From positions 1-30,411 of the forward strand of contig JBFFED010000017.1 of the NCBI GenBank assembly GCA_041559015.1: a stretch of 30,411 bases of DNA, in the 5' to 3' direction. Shown here piece after piece: positions 23,646-30,411 of the stretch. The position numbers and the translations under genes were made by a program. The stretch is from COMBO-56-21 sp041559015. Lineage in GTDB: Archaea; Thermoplasmatota; Thermoplasmata; UBA10834. The notes under the pieces are model-generated. The model made no database searches, was not told the DNA's origin, and saw only the letters and a list, made by a program, of their open reading frames with translations. Numbering within the stretch: position 1 is the stretch's first letter; every line of letters begins with the position of its first letter.

Positions 23646-24446
23646 TCACCGGTTCCCAGTGCCGCGCAGCCCTCCGAAGACTTCCAGCGCTCTCTCTTCC
23701 ATGAAATGCAGTTTCCCAGGCACCACGAGGCTGTGAAGCGGAGGGCCGAAATCCTCTCCTACGAGATCCCTCGCGCTTCCTGCGCGCACTGCGGGCTCGG
23801 AGTGGCCGGCCCGTGCGACTACGCAGATCAGGGACTTCTCGGACAGCAATCCGCTGCCGACCCTCCTCTCCATGTCCAGGAGCAGGCGGATCCCCTCGTT
23901 GGCCGTCATGAAGCGCCCGTTCTCGGCATCTATGTCAAGCAGCACCAGGGTGTGGAGACCTCTGGCGAGGTTCTCGGAGACAGCCTCGTATGGGCTAGTC
24001 GGGGAGTAGCCCTCCTGAAGGAACGGCAGCGAGGTGGTCCTACCGAACTTGTAGTGCTGGAGCCCTAGAAGGCCAGGCACAGCGGTCATCACGGAGACGC
24101 CGTGCACCACATGGGTCTCAATCGACTGCTCCGCGGCTCTGAGCCTGAGATCGACATGGGTGGTCGCGGACATGGGGTCGCCCGCGACGAGGAGCAGGAC
24201 GCGACCGGACCTCGCTGCCTCGATTATGGCGTTGCCGTCCTCTACGGCCTTCCGGTCAAGAGCTCTGAATCTCTTCCCAACCTTCGCCTCCAGCCGCTGG
24301 ATTGCCCCTTCCTGCAGGGAGGAGGTGTAGGTCTCGACGAAGACTATGTCAGCAGCCTCCACCTCACTCAGGGCTCTCAAGGTCAGCCCCTCTTCGTCGT
24401 GGAGGCCGAGCCCCGCGAACACGAGCCGCCCAGGCGTGCCAGACAT
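23646..24446 (-). CDS. dphB: DphB: diphthine synthase
   Basis: SAM-dependent methyltransferase that trimethylates the 3-amino-3-carboxypropyl group on a histidine of elongation factor 2, in diphthamide synthesis. The N-terminus reads GRLVFAGLGLHDEEGLTLRA as in Dph5/DphB, with VFVETYTS, VAGDPMSATTHVDL, VHGVSVMTAVPGLLGLQHYKFGR and LLDIDAENGRFMTANEG all typical. 266 residues from ATG 24446, matching the family. The longer frame to 24485 adds 13 residues that are not conserved, and a TATA-like stretch (about 24466-24475) fits the shorter start. Archaeal/eukaryotic signature gene. It diverges from trm5. Confidence 0.95.
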   Translation of the reverse strand: MSGTPGRLVFAGLGLHDEEGLTLRALSEVEAADIVFVETYTSSLQEGAIQRLEAKVGKRFRALDRKAVEDGNAIIEAARSGRVLLLVAGDPMSATTHVDLRLRAAEQSIETHVVHGVSVMTAVPGLLGLQHYKFGRTTSLPFLQEGYSPTSPYEAVSENLARGLHTLVLLDIDAENGRFMTANEGIRLLLDMERRVGSGLLSEKSLICVVARAGHSEPAVRAGSARDLVGEDFGPPLHSLVVPGKLHFMEERALEVFGGLRGTGNR

Positions 24447-24502
24447 GACTCTGTGATTGGCCCCTTGGTAGAATACCTTTTCCACCGGGATCTTCCGATT
24501 GG

Positions 24503-24510
24503 GTTATCTA
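24503..24510 (+). promoter_or_regulatory. TATA-like element of trm5
   Basis: GTTATCTA is centred about 29 bp before the ATG at 24536, suggesting a near-leaderless mRNA. Confidence 0.4.
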
Positions 24511-24535
24511 GCGAGTACTGCGATTAACTTCCTCG

Positions 24536-25540
24536 ATGGACTCCCTGTGCCTCGTGGTGCCGAAGAAGAAAGCAGAGCCGGTCAGGCGCAGGCTGATGGA
24601 GCGTGGGATACTCCGGAAGGACCTGCAGATAAGGTCCGACGCGAGGAACGTCTACCTGCCCGTCAACCAGCGGATAGACCTGGGCTATCCTATCGAGTCC
24701 TCCGAGTTCAAGGAGGCCGAAGAGCTGGTCTCAGACTACAGGATGCTGGTCGACGTCCCCGATGAGCTGAGGCCGTTCCTCCCGTCATCGTTCGACACTC
24801 TCGGCTCGGTGGCCGTCGTGAAGATGGCGGATGAGATCGTCCCGCACGCCAAGGACATAGGCAAGGCCATACTGGCGACCCACAAGTCCATTCGGACCGT
24901 CTGCATGGATTCGGGCGTGGTGGACGAATTCAGGACAAGGAACATCAAGGTGGTCGCAGGCGAGAAGACCACGGAGACGACGCACAAGGAGTACGGCATG
25001 GTCTTCAAGATGGACTTGGGCAGGGTGTTCTTCTCGCCCAGGCTGGCGACCGAACGGGACAACGTATCGAAGCAGGTACAGCCTGGCGAAGTTGTGATGG
25101 ACATGTTCGCTGGCATAGGGCCGTTCTCCATAATGATCGCTAAGTCGCGTTCCCCGAAGATCGTCTACGCAATAGACATGAATCCCGCGGCGATAGAGTT
25201 CATGAGGGAGAATATAGCCCTCAACAGGGTGCAGGGGATCGAGCCGATACTCGGGGATGCCAGGGACGAGGTCAAGAAGCTCGAGAAGGCCGATAGGATC
25301 ATCATGAACCTTCCCCACGACGCGAGCAACTATGTCCCGGACGCGCTCGGCGCCCTCAGGCCAGGCGGCATCATACACTACTATGAGATCATGGAGGATT
25401 CCGGCGTCAAGGAGCGGCTGGACGGCATCGCGGACCTGGCACGGAAGGAGGGCAGGGTGATGAAGGAGCTCGCCAGGCGCAAGGTCAAGAGCTACTCCCC
25501 GACTATGACCTTCTACGGGTTCGACCTTCAGTTCTTCTGA
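24536..25540 (+). CDS. trm5: Trm5: tRNA (guanine-37-N1)-methyltransferase
   Basis: Class I SAM-dependent methyltransferase forming m1G37 next to the anticodon, which prevents frameshifting. 334 residues, the archaeal Trm5 length. The N-terminal D1-like region (1 to about 75) precedes VKMADEIVPHAKDIGKAIL (about 95-113) and FFSPRLATERD (165-175). The SAM-binding DMFAGIGPFSI spans 189-199, and catalytic NLPHDA (258-263) is the NLP motif. It ends FYGFDLQFF. The start is MDSLCLVVPKKKAEPVRRRL, typical of Trm5. It diverges from dphB, so two genes of translational fidelity share an intergenic region. The 3' end overlaps the convergent dUTPase-like gene by 13 bp. Confidence 0.95.
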   Translation: MDSLCLVVPKKKAEPVRRRLMERGILRKDLQIRSDARNVYLPVNQRIDLGYPIESSEFKEAEELVSDYRMLVDVPDELRPFLPSSFDTLGSVAVVKMADEIVPHAKDIGKAILATHKSIRTVCMDSGVVDEFRTRNIKVVAGEKTTETTHKEYGMVFKMDLGRVFFSPRLATERDNVSKQVQPGEVVMDMFAGIGPFSIMIAKSRSPKIVYAIDMNPAAIEFMRENIALNRVQGIEPILGDARDEVKKLEKADRIIMNLPHDASNYVPDALGALRPGGIIHYYEIMEDSGVKERLDGIADLARKEGRVMKELARRKVKSYSPTMTFYGFDLQFF

Positions 25541-26025
25541 TTCGCAGTCGGCTCGAGGGTCACTCCTCTCTGCCCGAAGTAGTTGCCCGACCGGTCCTTG
25601 TAGCTCTTCGCGGCGGGCGAGCGCAGCTCCGAGAACACGACCTGCGCGAACCTATCGCCAATCGGGAGCTCGACGGGTTGGCGGGACGCGTTGAACGCTG
25701 AAAAGGTCAAATTGCCGTTGAATCCAGCATCGATTATACCAAAAGAGGACAGTACTCCCTTGCGCACCCATGTGGTCCTGATCCATATCTCGCCGATGAT
25801 GCTAGGGGGCAGGACGAAGTACTCCTTGGTCGCCACGACGAACCACGCCCCGCTCGGGATACGGGCGACGCCTTCGCGCACGCGCAAGTCCATCGTGGTG
25901 ACCCATACCTCCTCCACGGTCACGTCGTAGCCATTCGGTGTGAGGTTCTTCTCGTCGAAACCCTCGATCTTGAGCGGGCCCTCCGCCAGTAGGGTGAGTA
26001 TGTCCGAGTCGGACAGGACTGCCAT
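25528..26025 (-). CDS. dUTPase / dCTP deaminase-fold protein, probably dUTPase
   Basis: A 165-residue member of the trimeric dUTPase/dCTP deaminase family, which keeps dUTP low and supplies dUMP. The core RTTWVRKGVLSSFGIIDAGFNGN (about 80-102) contains the dUTPase motif GxIDxGFxG. In dCTP deaminases a Glu in the following strand (LE, as in VLEFYN) is essential for deamination; here the aligned segment is LTFSAFN, with Ser at that place. dUTP hydrolysis therefore looks likelier than dCTP deamination. Annotation pipelines may still call it dCTP deaminase. The start is ATG 26025, with GGAGGAGG just upstream inside the previous gene. The frame stays open to 26277, but that extension is a shadow of the upstream gene. 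Confidence 0.82.
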   Translation of the reverse strand: MAVLSDSDILTLLAEGPLKIEGFDEKNLTPNGYDVTVEEVWVTTMDLRVREGVARIPSGAWFVVATKEYFVLPPSIIGEIWIRTTWVRKGVLSSFGIIDAGFNGNLTFSAFNASRQPVELPIGDRFAQVVFSELRSPAAKSYKDRSGNYFGQRGVTLEPTANQKN

Positions 26026-26027
26026 CT

Positions 26028-26609
26028 CTACCTCCTCCCCCGCTTCTGCGTCCTCGCTGACGCTCCGGGCCCAGGTTTCTCGGCTCTCACGGCCCGCTCC
26101 TTCGCCGCCGCCTCGGCGGTTGTCCTGAACTGCGCGAATGCGGCTGGCCACCTCTCCTCGAGCTCGAGCTTGAACGCGTCCGATAGCTCTTCGGGCCCGG
26201 CCAGCTCGACGGAAGGGAACCCGCGCCCCGCAAGCACTGGGTTGACAACTTCCGAAACCTGCAGCACACGGTCCCACCTGAAGAGTTGGTCCATGCCTTC
26301 GAGTTCCGGGAGCAGCTCCCTGACGTCCTCAGCGCCCAGCTTCGCCAGGAGCCTGGTGTAGAGCCTCTGGAGGTCTTCCGACGAATCCCTCACGGCCTTC
26401 CTGGCATCGTCCATTAGACGGTCGAGCGCGTCCTCGTCGAGTGCTGAGAGACTCTTCCCGGACGAGGCTATTGCGCCCCTGACCGCGGCCATCACCGCCG
26501 GTTCGAGCTCTGACTCGATGGTCCTTATGATGACGATGCCATGCCTGGCGAGAGCCGCCCTGGCGGCGACAAGGTCCCGTTCCAGGCCAGGCGAAAGCTC
26601 CGCAGACAT
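26028..26609 (-). CDS. Uncharacterised helical protein between M42 peptidase and dUTPase genes
   Basis: Not recognised. 193 residues, mostly predicted helix, no signal peptide or TM segment. An acidic middle (about 50-110) precedes a basic, Gly/Pro-rich tail ending ASARTQKRGRR, which could contact nucleic acid. No cysteine or histidine clusters are seen. The gene is real by context: ATG 26609 has GGAG 8-11 nt upstream, it starts 15 bp after the M42 peptidase stop, and its last codons hold the Shine-Dalgarno of the dUTPase-like gene, whose ATG is 2 bp after its stop. Confidence 0.75.
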   Translation of the reverse strand: MSAELSPGLERDLVAARAALARHGIVIIRTIESELEPAVMAAVRGAIASSGKSLSALDEDALDRLMDDARKAVRDSSEDLQRLYTRLLAKLGAEDVRELLPELEGMDQLFRWDRVLQVSEVVNPVLAGRGFPSVELAGPEELSDAFKLELEERWPAAFAQFRTTAEAAAKERAVRAEKPGPGASARTQKRGRR

Positions 26610-26624
26610 CTGACGCTCCTGGTT

Positions 26625-27752
26625 TCAGATCTCCGTGAGTCCAGCGACGGTCTTCTTGTCCAGTCTCTTGACCACTTCGAGAAGGAGCTTGACGCAGTTG
26701 TCCGCATCCGCCATGCTCAGGAGACCCACATGCGAGTGTATGTGTCTTGTCGGGACGCCCATCACGACGCTCGGGCAGCCGGCGTTCGACATGTGGATTA
26801 TCCCCGCGTCCGTGCCCCCGCTGACCTGTGAGAGCTGATACGGTATCTTGCTCTTCTCTGCGGTCTCGATCACGAGGTCGACGAGCCCTTGGTTAGGTAT
26901 CATGGATGTGTCCCATGTCGTGATCGTCGGTCCGCAGCCCATCTTGCTCGCGGCCTCGTGAGGTTCTATCCCGGGGACATCCCCAGCGATATCGACCTCG
27001 AGGGTCAGGCACACATCTGGCTTCACCACGAAAGCAGTGGTCCTCGCGCCCCTTAGCCCCACCTCCTCCAGCGTGGTCGCGGCGCCTATGACTGTGTTCG
27101 GGTGCTTGATCTTCTTCTCCGAGAGCATCCTGACCAGTTCGGCAGCGGCCCATGCGCCGATCCTGTCATCGAACGCCTTTCCTATCGCGATCGTGTCCGA
27201 GCCCTTCCTCTTCCCGTCCTTGAAGACGGTCTTCTTCATTACCGAGAAGGACGAGTCAGGTATGACAGGGTGGCCCACTCTGATGCCCATGGCCTTCGCC
27301 TCCTCATCGTTGCTCGCGCCGATGTCGATGAACATCTTATTCTTCTCAACGACCTTCTTCCTCTCCTCTGCAGGCAGCAGGTGTGGCGGTTTCGCCGCGA
27401 TCACTCCTGGGACCATCCCCTTGGAGGTTCGGACGAGGACCCTCTGGCCCAGAAGGACCTGGTCGAACCATCCGCCAAGGGGGTTGAAGGTCAGGAACCC
27501 GAGCTTGTTTATCGAGGAGACTATGAACCCGACCTCGTCTATATGCCCCGGAACGAGCACCACGGGGGCATCCGAGGCGCCCTTCTTCTTGAACATGAGC
27601 GACCCGAGCCGGTCGGAATACACATCGTCGGAGTACTTCGATACGTAGTCCTTCACTATCTTTGCGGGCTCTCTCTCGAACCCCGACGGCCCGAAGCAGT
27701 TCGTCAGTTCTTCCAGGAACTCCATCGATTGCTGGTCAGCCAAAACACTCAC
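26625..27752 (-). CDS. M42 family zinc aminopeptidase (TET-type)
   Basis: Cytoplasmic aminopeptidase of family M42, whose archaeal members form dodecameric tetrahedral particles that degrade peptides left by the proteasome. 375 residues. Metal and catalytic residues: GHIDEVG (His70, Asp72), AFDDRIG (Asp195), TLEEVGLRGA (Glu229, Glu230), LEVDIAGD (Asp254) and TRHIHSHVG (337-343). The start appears to be GTG 27752 (MSVLADQQSM); ATG 27725 is a possible shorter start. GGATTATCTAGG on the minus strand at 27777-27788 gives a TATA box about 30 bp upstream of the GTG. First gene of a three-gene unit. Confidence 0.94.
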   Translation of the reverse strand: MSVLADQQSMEFLEELTNCFGPSGFEREPAKIVKDYVSKYSDDVYSDRLGSLMFKKKGASDAPVVLVPGHIDEVGFIVSSINKLGFLTFNPLGGWFDQVLLGQRVLVRTSKGMVPGVIAAKPPHLLPAEERKKVVEKNKMFIDIGASNDEEAKAMGIRVGHPVIPDSSFSVMKKTVFKDGKRKGSDTIAIGKAFDDRIGAWAAAELVRMLSEKKIKHPNTVIGAATTLEEVGLRGARTTAFVVKPDVCLTLEVDIAGDVPGIEPHEAASKMGCGPTITTWDTSMIPNQGLVDLVIETAEKSKIPYQLSQVSGGTDAGIIHMSNAGCPSVVMGVPTRHIHSHVGLLSMADADNCVKLLLEVVKRLDKKTVAGLTEI

Positions 27753-27776
27753 CTTGCCGCGCTCATCATGTTGAGC

Positions 27777-27788
27777 CTAGATAATCCT
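27777..27788. promoter_or_regulatory. TATA-like element between M42 peptidase and YdjM genes
   Basis: CCTAGATAATCC reads GGATTATCTAGG on the minus strand, about 30 bp before the M42 GTG start at 27752. The plus-strand reading CTAGATAAT may serve the divergent gene at 27832 with a leader of about 25 nt. Confidence 0.45.
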
Positions 27789-27831
27789 TACTGTTTCGAA
27801 GCTGGCGAACATACTCATACGTGCGAAATCA

Positions 27832-28356
27832 ATGTGTCAACGGAGTGCGCTCTTGAGACGGTCCACGCACGCGCTTGTCGGGTCGGCGGCAGGCTCGGTC
27901 ATCGCCTCAGCATCAGGCTCGGATTTCATCCCCCTGATGCTCATAGGAGGCTTGTTCGGCGTGCTCCCGGATATCGATATCTTGGTCGGCGGCGTCTCGA
28001 GGAGCGCTCACAGGTCTCCCGCGACCCACAGCCTGCTCGGGGCCGCCGCGCTCACAGTCGTTTGGGTCATCATCTACCTGTGCGCATCTGCCATCCTGGG
28101 GCCGGAGCACGCAGTTCCAGTACCGCTGTTTGCAGGCTCGGCGACGGCCTTCTCATCCGCCTTCCTGCACGCCGCTGCGGACACCGCATCGTTCTCCGGC
28201 TGCAGAGCGCTCTACCCGCTCTCCCGCAGGAGGTTCAGAGGGCCTGTCAGGTACGATGACTGGGCTGCGAATTCCGCCATGTCCCTTGTCGCGCTCGCCG
28301 TGATACTGGCATCAGGCACCGTGGATATCTCGGCCGCCCTTTCGATGCAATCCTAG
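27832..28356 (+). CDS. YdjM-like membrane-bound metal-dependent hydrolase
   Basis: A 174-residue membrane protein with about four hydrophobic helices. It has the family features THALVGSAAGS at the N-terminus, GGLFGVLPDIDIL (about 39-51, acidic pair) and SAHRSPATHSLLG (about 57-69, histidine motif). These residues form the predicted metal site of the YdjM/DUF457 family, whose substrates are unknown, although phospholipid-like substrates have been suggested. ATG 27832 has no Shine-Dalgarno. The TTG at 27853 has CGGAG 8 nt upstream and would begin nearer the conserved THALVG, so the start is uncertain. Confidence 0.8.
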   Translation: MCQRSALLRRSTHALVGSAAGSVIASASGSDFIPLMLIGGLFGVLPDIDILVGGVSRSAHRSPATHSLLGAAALTVVWVIIYLCASAILGPEHAVPVPLFAGSATAFSSAFLHAAADTASFSGCRALYPLSRRRFRGPVRYDDWAANSAMSLVALAVILASGTVDISAALSMQS

Positions 28357-28365
28357 GGGGGAAGG

Positions 28366-28373
28366 TATAAATT
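28366..28373 (+). promoter_or_regulatory. TATA box of gcvH
   Basis: TATAAATT, a strong match. It predicts a start of transcription near 28395 and a leader of about 15 nt before the ATG at 28410. Confidence 0.65.
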
Positions 28374-28409
28374 CGAAAAACTGCATCCCTCGCAGGGCGG
28401 GGGCCAGAT

Positions 28410-28793
28410 ATGTCTGCTGTTCTGCCAGATCTCAAGTACACGAAGGACCACGAATGGGTGAAAGTCGAGGACAACCTAGCCCGGATTGGCATCACGGACC
28501 ATGCTCAGACGGAGCTCACGGAGATAGTGTTCGTGGAGATGCCCGCCGCGGGCAAGGAGGTCAAGGCAGGCGAAGTTATGGGGAACGTTGAGTCAGTCAA
28601 GACGGTCTCCGAGGTCTTCTCGCCGGTGTCTGGCGTGGTCAAGGAGTCCAATGGCAAGCTGATTGACTCCCCCGAGCTCCTGAACAAAGACCCATACGGC
28701 CAGGGATGGATAGTCGTGGTCGAGATGAGCTCCCCATCCGAGCTGTCCAGTCTCATGTCCGTCGAGGATTACAGGAAGCTCCTGGGCGAGTAG
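28410..28793 (+). CDS. gcvH: GcvH: glycine cleavage system H protein (lipoyl carrier)
   Basis: A 127-residue lipoyl-domain protein carrying the aminomethyl group in glycine cleavage. DHEWVKVE (13-20) and GITDHAQTELTEIVFVEMP (27-45) lead to the lipoylated Lys64 in NVESVKTVSEVFSPVSG, then the ending GQGWIVVVE with a helix ending DYRKLLGE. Length is standard. No gcvT, gcvPA/PB, lpd or lipoate-ligase gene is in the window, so partners are elsewhere, or the protein serves another lipoate-dependent process. It has its own TATA box. A flavin-reductase-like gene follows after 37 bp and may be co-transcribed. Confidence 0.97.
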   Translation: MSAVLPDLKYTKDHEWVKVEDNLARIGITDHAQTELTEIVFVEMPAAGKEVKAGEVMGNVESVKTVSEVFSPVSGVVKESNGKLIDSPELLNKDPYGQGWIVVVEMSSPSELSSLMSVEDYRKLLGE

Positions 28794-28830
28794 TCAGGCC
28801 GGATCTGCAGTTCCCAAGGGGCGTGTTGTC

Positions 28831-29337
28831 GTGAAGAAGGCGATCACCGCGGATGATGCCCAGGATGCGTTCTCCGGGTTCCCTGTAGTCCTGGGTACGG
28901 TCTCGACGGCCAAGGACAACATAATCACGCTGGCAATGTGCCATGTGTTCTCGTTCAAGCCGCCCCTGATAGGCGTGGGCATCGGCCCGAAGAGGTTCAG
29001 CTACGGGCTCTTCAAGGAGAGCAAGGACTTCGCGGTCAACATACCGGACAGGTCTATGCTCCGGGCGGTGGAGATATGTGGCTCGAAGTCCGGCAGGAAG
29101 GTCGACAAGTTCGAAGCGGCGGGTCTCACGAGGGAGAAGGCGGCGAAGATCACTGCACCGCTCATAGCCGAGTGCCCGGTCAACATGGAATGCGTGAAGG
29201 TTAAGGAGGTCGACGCAGGTGACCACACTTGGTTCATAGGCGAGGTAGTCGCTGCTAGAAGGGAGGAGTCTTATGACAAGGCGGCCATGGTCCTCTACTG
29301 GGGCGAATACAGGATCATAGGCGACTTGGTGAAGTAG
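28831..29337 (+). CDS. Flavin reductase-like, FMN-binding split-barrel protein
   Basis: A 168-residue protein of the flavin reductase/split-barrel flavoprotein family. The N-terminal FPVVLGTVSTAKDNIITLAM, GVGIGPKRFSYGLFKESKDFAVNIP (with the Nx2P turn), TREKAAKITAPLIAECP and HTWFIGEVVAA are typical. It would bind FMN and either reduce free flavin with NAD(P)H or act as an electron carrier. The start is GTG 28831 (MKKAITADD), with no ATG in frame upstream. Its stop is followed almost directly by the nitroreductase gene, so the two probably form an operon. Confidence 0.9.
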   Translation: MKKAITADDAQDAFSGFPVVLGTVSTAKDNIITLAMCHVFSFKPPLIGVGIGPKRFSYGLFKESKDFAVNIPDRSMLRAVEICGSKSGRKVDKFEAAGLTREKAAKITAPLIAECPVNMECVKVKEVDAGDHTWFIGEVVAARREESYDKAAMVLYWGEYRIIGDLVK

Positions 29338-29346
29338 GTGGACATG

Positions 29347-29847
29347 ATGGATGTTAGGACTGCCATATCTGATAGGCGAAGCGTCAGGAGATACGAGAAG
29401 AAGGCGCTCCCCGCTGAGCTCCTGGATGAGCTGCTGGAGCGCGTCCGGCAGGCCCCGTCCGCGGGCAACGCTCAGCAGTGGGTCATGGTCGTCGTGACGG
29501 ATGACGAGACGAAGCAGAGGCTGGCAAAGGCCTCGGGCGGTCAGAAGTTCGTTGGGGAATGCTCGGCCTACGTCGTCGCTGTCGTGGAGCATGACGCCGG
29601 CTATTCGGCGATTGATGCGGCAATCGCGCTCGACCACCTTTCCCTGGCGGCAGTGGAGCTCGGCCTCGGGACGTGCTGGATAGGCGATTTCGAGCCCGAT
29701 GAGATCAGGGGAATCCTCGGGATCCCGGAGGACAGGGAGGTGCCTATCTGCATGACGTTAGGATATCCCGCGCAGGTCCCCCCCGCGCGCGAGAGGAAGC
29801 CACTCTCCCAACTGTTTCACAGGGGACAGTGGGGCAGGTCATGGTGA
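29347..29847 (+). CDS. Nitroreductase family FMN-dependent oxidoreductase
   Basis: A 167-residue nitroreductase-family protein. The N-terminal MDVRTAISDRRSVRRY and QAPSAGNAQQW (FMN phosphate-binding region) are diagnostic, as are AIALDHLSLAAVELGLGTCWIG and MTLGYPAQVPPARERKPL. It would reduce nitro compounds, quinones or flavins with NAD(P)H as a dimer. Start: the frame also opens at GTG 29338 and ATG 29344. ATG 29347 is preferred because GGTGG (29337-29341) is 5 nt upstream and the family usually begins MDVxxAIxxRRSVR. It starts 10 bp after the flavin-reductase-like gene. Confidence 0.93.
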   Translation: MDVRTAISDRRSVRRYEKKALPAELLDELLERVRQAPSAGNAQQWVMVVVTDDETKQRLAKASGGQKFVGECSAYVVAVVEHDAGYSAIDAAIALDHLSLAAVELGLGTCWIGDFEPDEIRGILGIPEDREVPICMTLGYPAQVPPARERKPLSQLFHRGQWGRSW

Positions 29848-29857
29848 CGTCTGGGAA

Positions 29858-29866
29858 TTTATAAAT
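29858..29866 (+). promoter_or_regulatory. TATA box of the molybdopterin oxidoreductase gene
   Basis: TTTATAAAT is the closest match to the archaeal consensus in the window. Transcription would start near 29888, leaving a leader of about 42 nt with GAGGGG at 29916-29921. Confidence 0.75.
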
Positions 29867-29929
29867 CTCCGGACTGGCTTCTCACACCTGCTGCTGATAG
29901 CTTCCGCAGTTGGTCGAGGGGACAGAGGT

Positions 29930-30411
29930 TTGTACGTATTCAACTCGTGCCCGAGGGACTGCTACGACACCTGTGCAATCGTGACGAGGGTGCGCAACGG
30001 GAGGTTGCACTCTGTCGAGGCGAACGACAAGCAGCCCTTCACGCACGGCTTCCTGTGCCCCAAGGGGCAGGGCCTGATACGGCATGTCTACTCCAAGCAG
30101 AGAGTCCTTTACCCGATGAGACGGGTCGGGAAGAAGGGCGAGGCCAAGTTCAAGAGGATATCATGGGGCGATGCCCTTGACGAGATTGCGAGGGAGATAT
30201 CCAAGAGGTCGACCGATTCAGGGACGGACTCAATCCTGCAGTACGACTACGCAGGCACGATGGGGTTCATACAGCGTTATTTCCCGAGCAGGTTCTTCAA
30301 CGCCATCGGCGCCTCGAGGGTTACGCACACGATATGCTCCCGCGCGGGGGACAAGGCCCTTGAGCTGGTCTGGGGCTCCAGCCTGGGGATGCTGCCGGAG
30401 GAGATAGAGAA
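29930..30411 (+). CDS. Molybdopterin (DMSO-reductase family) oxidoreductase, N-terminal part
   Basis: Beginning of a large Mo/W-bis-MGD enzyme; 160 codons are visible and the frame is open to the window end. The N-terminal Fe4S4 motif is complete: NSCPRDCYDTCAI (Cys at about 7, 11 and 15) and the fourth Cys in GFLCPKG (about 46). Then come the family RVLYPMRRVGKKGEAKFKRI and ISWGDALDEIARE, followed by a Cys in THTICSRAGDK near the expected active site. Formate, thiosulfate, polysulfide or other substrates are possible. The start is TTG 29930 with GAGGGG 8 nt upstream; no ATG or GTG lies in frame before it. There is no twin-arginine signal visible, so a cytoplasmic location is likely if this start is right. 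Confidence 0.88.
   Translation, partial: MYVFNSCPRDCYDTCAIVTRVRNGRLHSVEANDKQPFTHGFLCPKGQGLIRHVYSKQRVLYPMRRVGKKGEAKFKRISWGDALDEIAREISKRSTDSGTDSILQYDYAGTMGFIQRYFPSRFFNAIGASRVTHTICSRAGDKALELVWGSSLGMLPEEIE

Noticed and set aside
26026..26277. N-terminal extension of the dUTPase-like frame to 26277
   Set aside because: The extra 84 residues are Arg/Gly/Ala-rich and lie over the upstream gene; ATG 26025 has a strong GGAGGAGG site and matches the family N-terminus.
1..30411. CRISPR arrays, insertion sequences or prophage genes
   Set aside because: No regularly spaced direct repeats, transposase or integrase motifs, or phage structural genes are seen on either strand.

Overview
The window looks like a GC-rich archaeal chromosome segment, most likely euryarchaeal and probably Thermoplasmatota-like; that placement rests on gene content and was not tested by phylogeny. 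The evidence for an archaeon is a diphthine synthase (DphB), an archaeal/eukaryotic-type tRNA-G37 methyltransferase (Trm5), an Mre11-Rad50 pair, a Rab-like small GTPase, and TATA boxes (TTTATAAAT, CTTATAAG, CTTATACA types). Several of these boxes lie about 26-30 bp upstream of start codons, which implies leaderless or near-leaderless mRNAs. Twenty-six coding regions are supported; the first and last run off the window. I see no rRNA, tRNA, CRISPR array or insertion sequence.

Layout. 1-1743 (minus): a stand-alone asparagine-synthetase-type domain followed by FolC (cut by the left edge). 2036-6902 (plus): a Rab-like small GTPase, then a 1409-residue exported surface protein with Ig/cadherin-like repeats, one membrane anchor and a cytoplasmic longin-like tail. 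6899-8596 (minus): a DUF885 metallopeptidase-like protein. 8735-11029 (plus): an APC amino-acid permease fused to two UspA domains. 11026-12590 (minus): membrane-anchored M28 peptidase coupled to a NUDIX hydrolase. It diverges from an SprT-like zincin (12647-13339) around one shared TATA box. 13340-13702 is the only gap over 300 bp. 13703-15763 (plus): an alpha/alpha-toroid protein and a DUF72 protein.

15760-21166 (minus): an overlapping operon of CPA2 antiporter, mre11 and rad50. Its predicted leader RNA folds into a hairpin. 21382-23575 (plus): a divergent FtsZ-family protein with an altered T7 catalytic loop, then a saccharopine-dehydrogenase-like enzyme. 23646-25540: dphB (minus) and trm5 (plus), two translation-fidelity modification genes, divergently arranged. 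25528-27752 (minus): M42 aminopeptidase, an unrecognised helical protein, and a dUTPase/dCTP-deaminase-fold protein. 27832-30411 (plus): a YdjM-type membrane hydrolase, an orphan glycine-cleavage H protein, a flavin-reductase-like protein, a nitroreductase, and the start of a molybdopterin oxidoreductase.

Genes are packed very tightly. Four convergent pairs overlap tail-to-tail (three by 4 bp, one by 13 bp), and three same-strand pairs overlap at ATGA/TTGA. The strongest candidates for undescribed biology are the GTPase next to the surface receptor with a longin-like tail, the divergent FtsZ paralog with a hairpin directly against its start codon, and the structured leader of the antiporter-mre11-rad50 operon.
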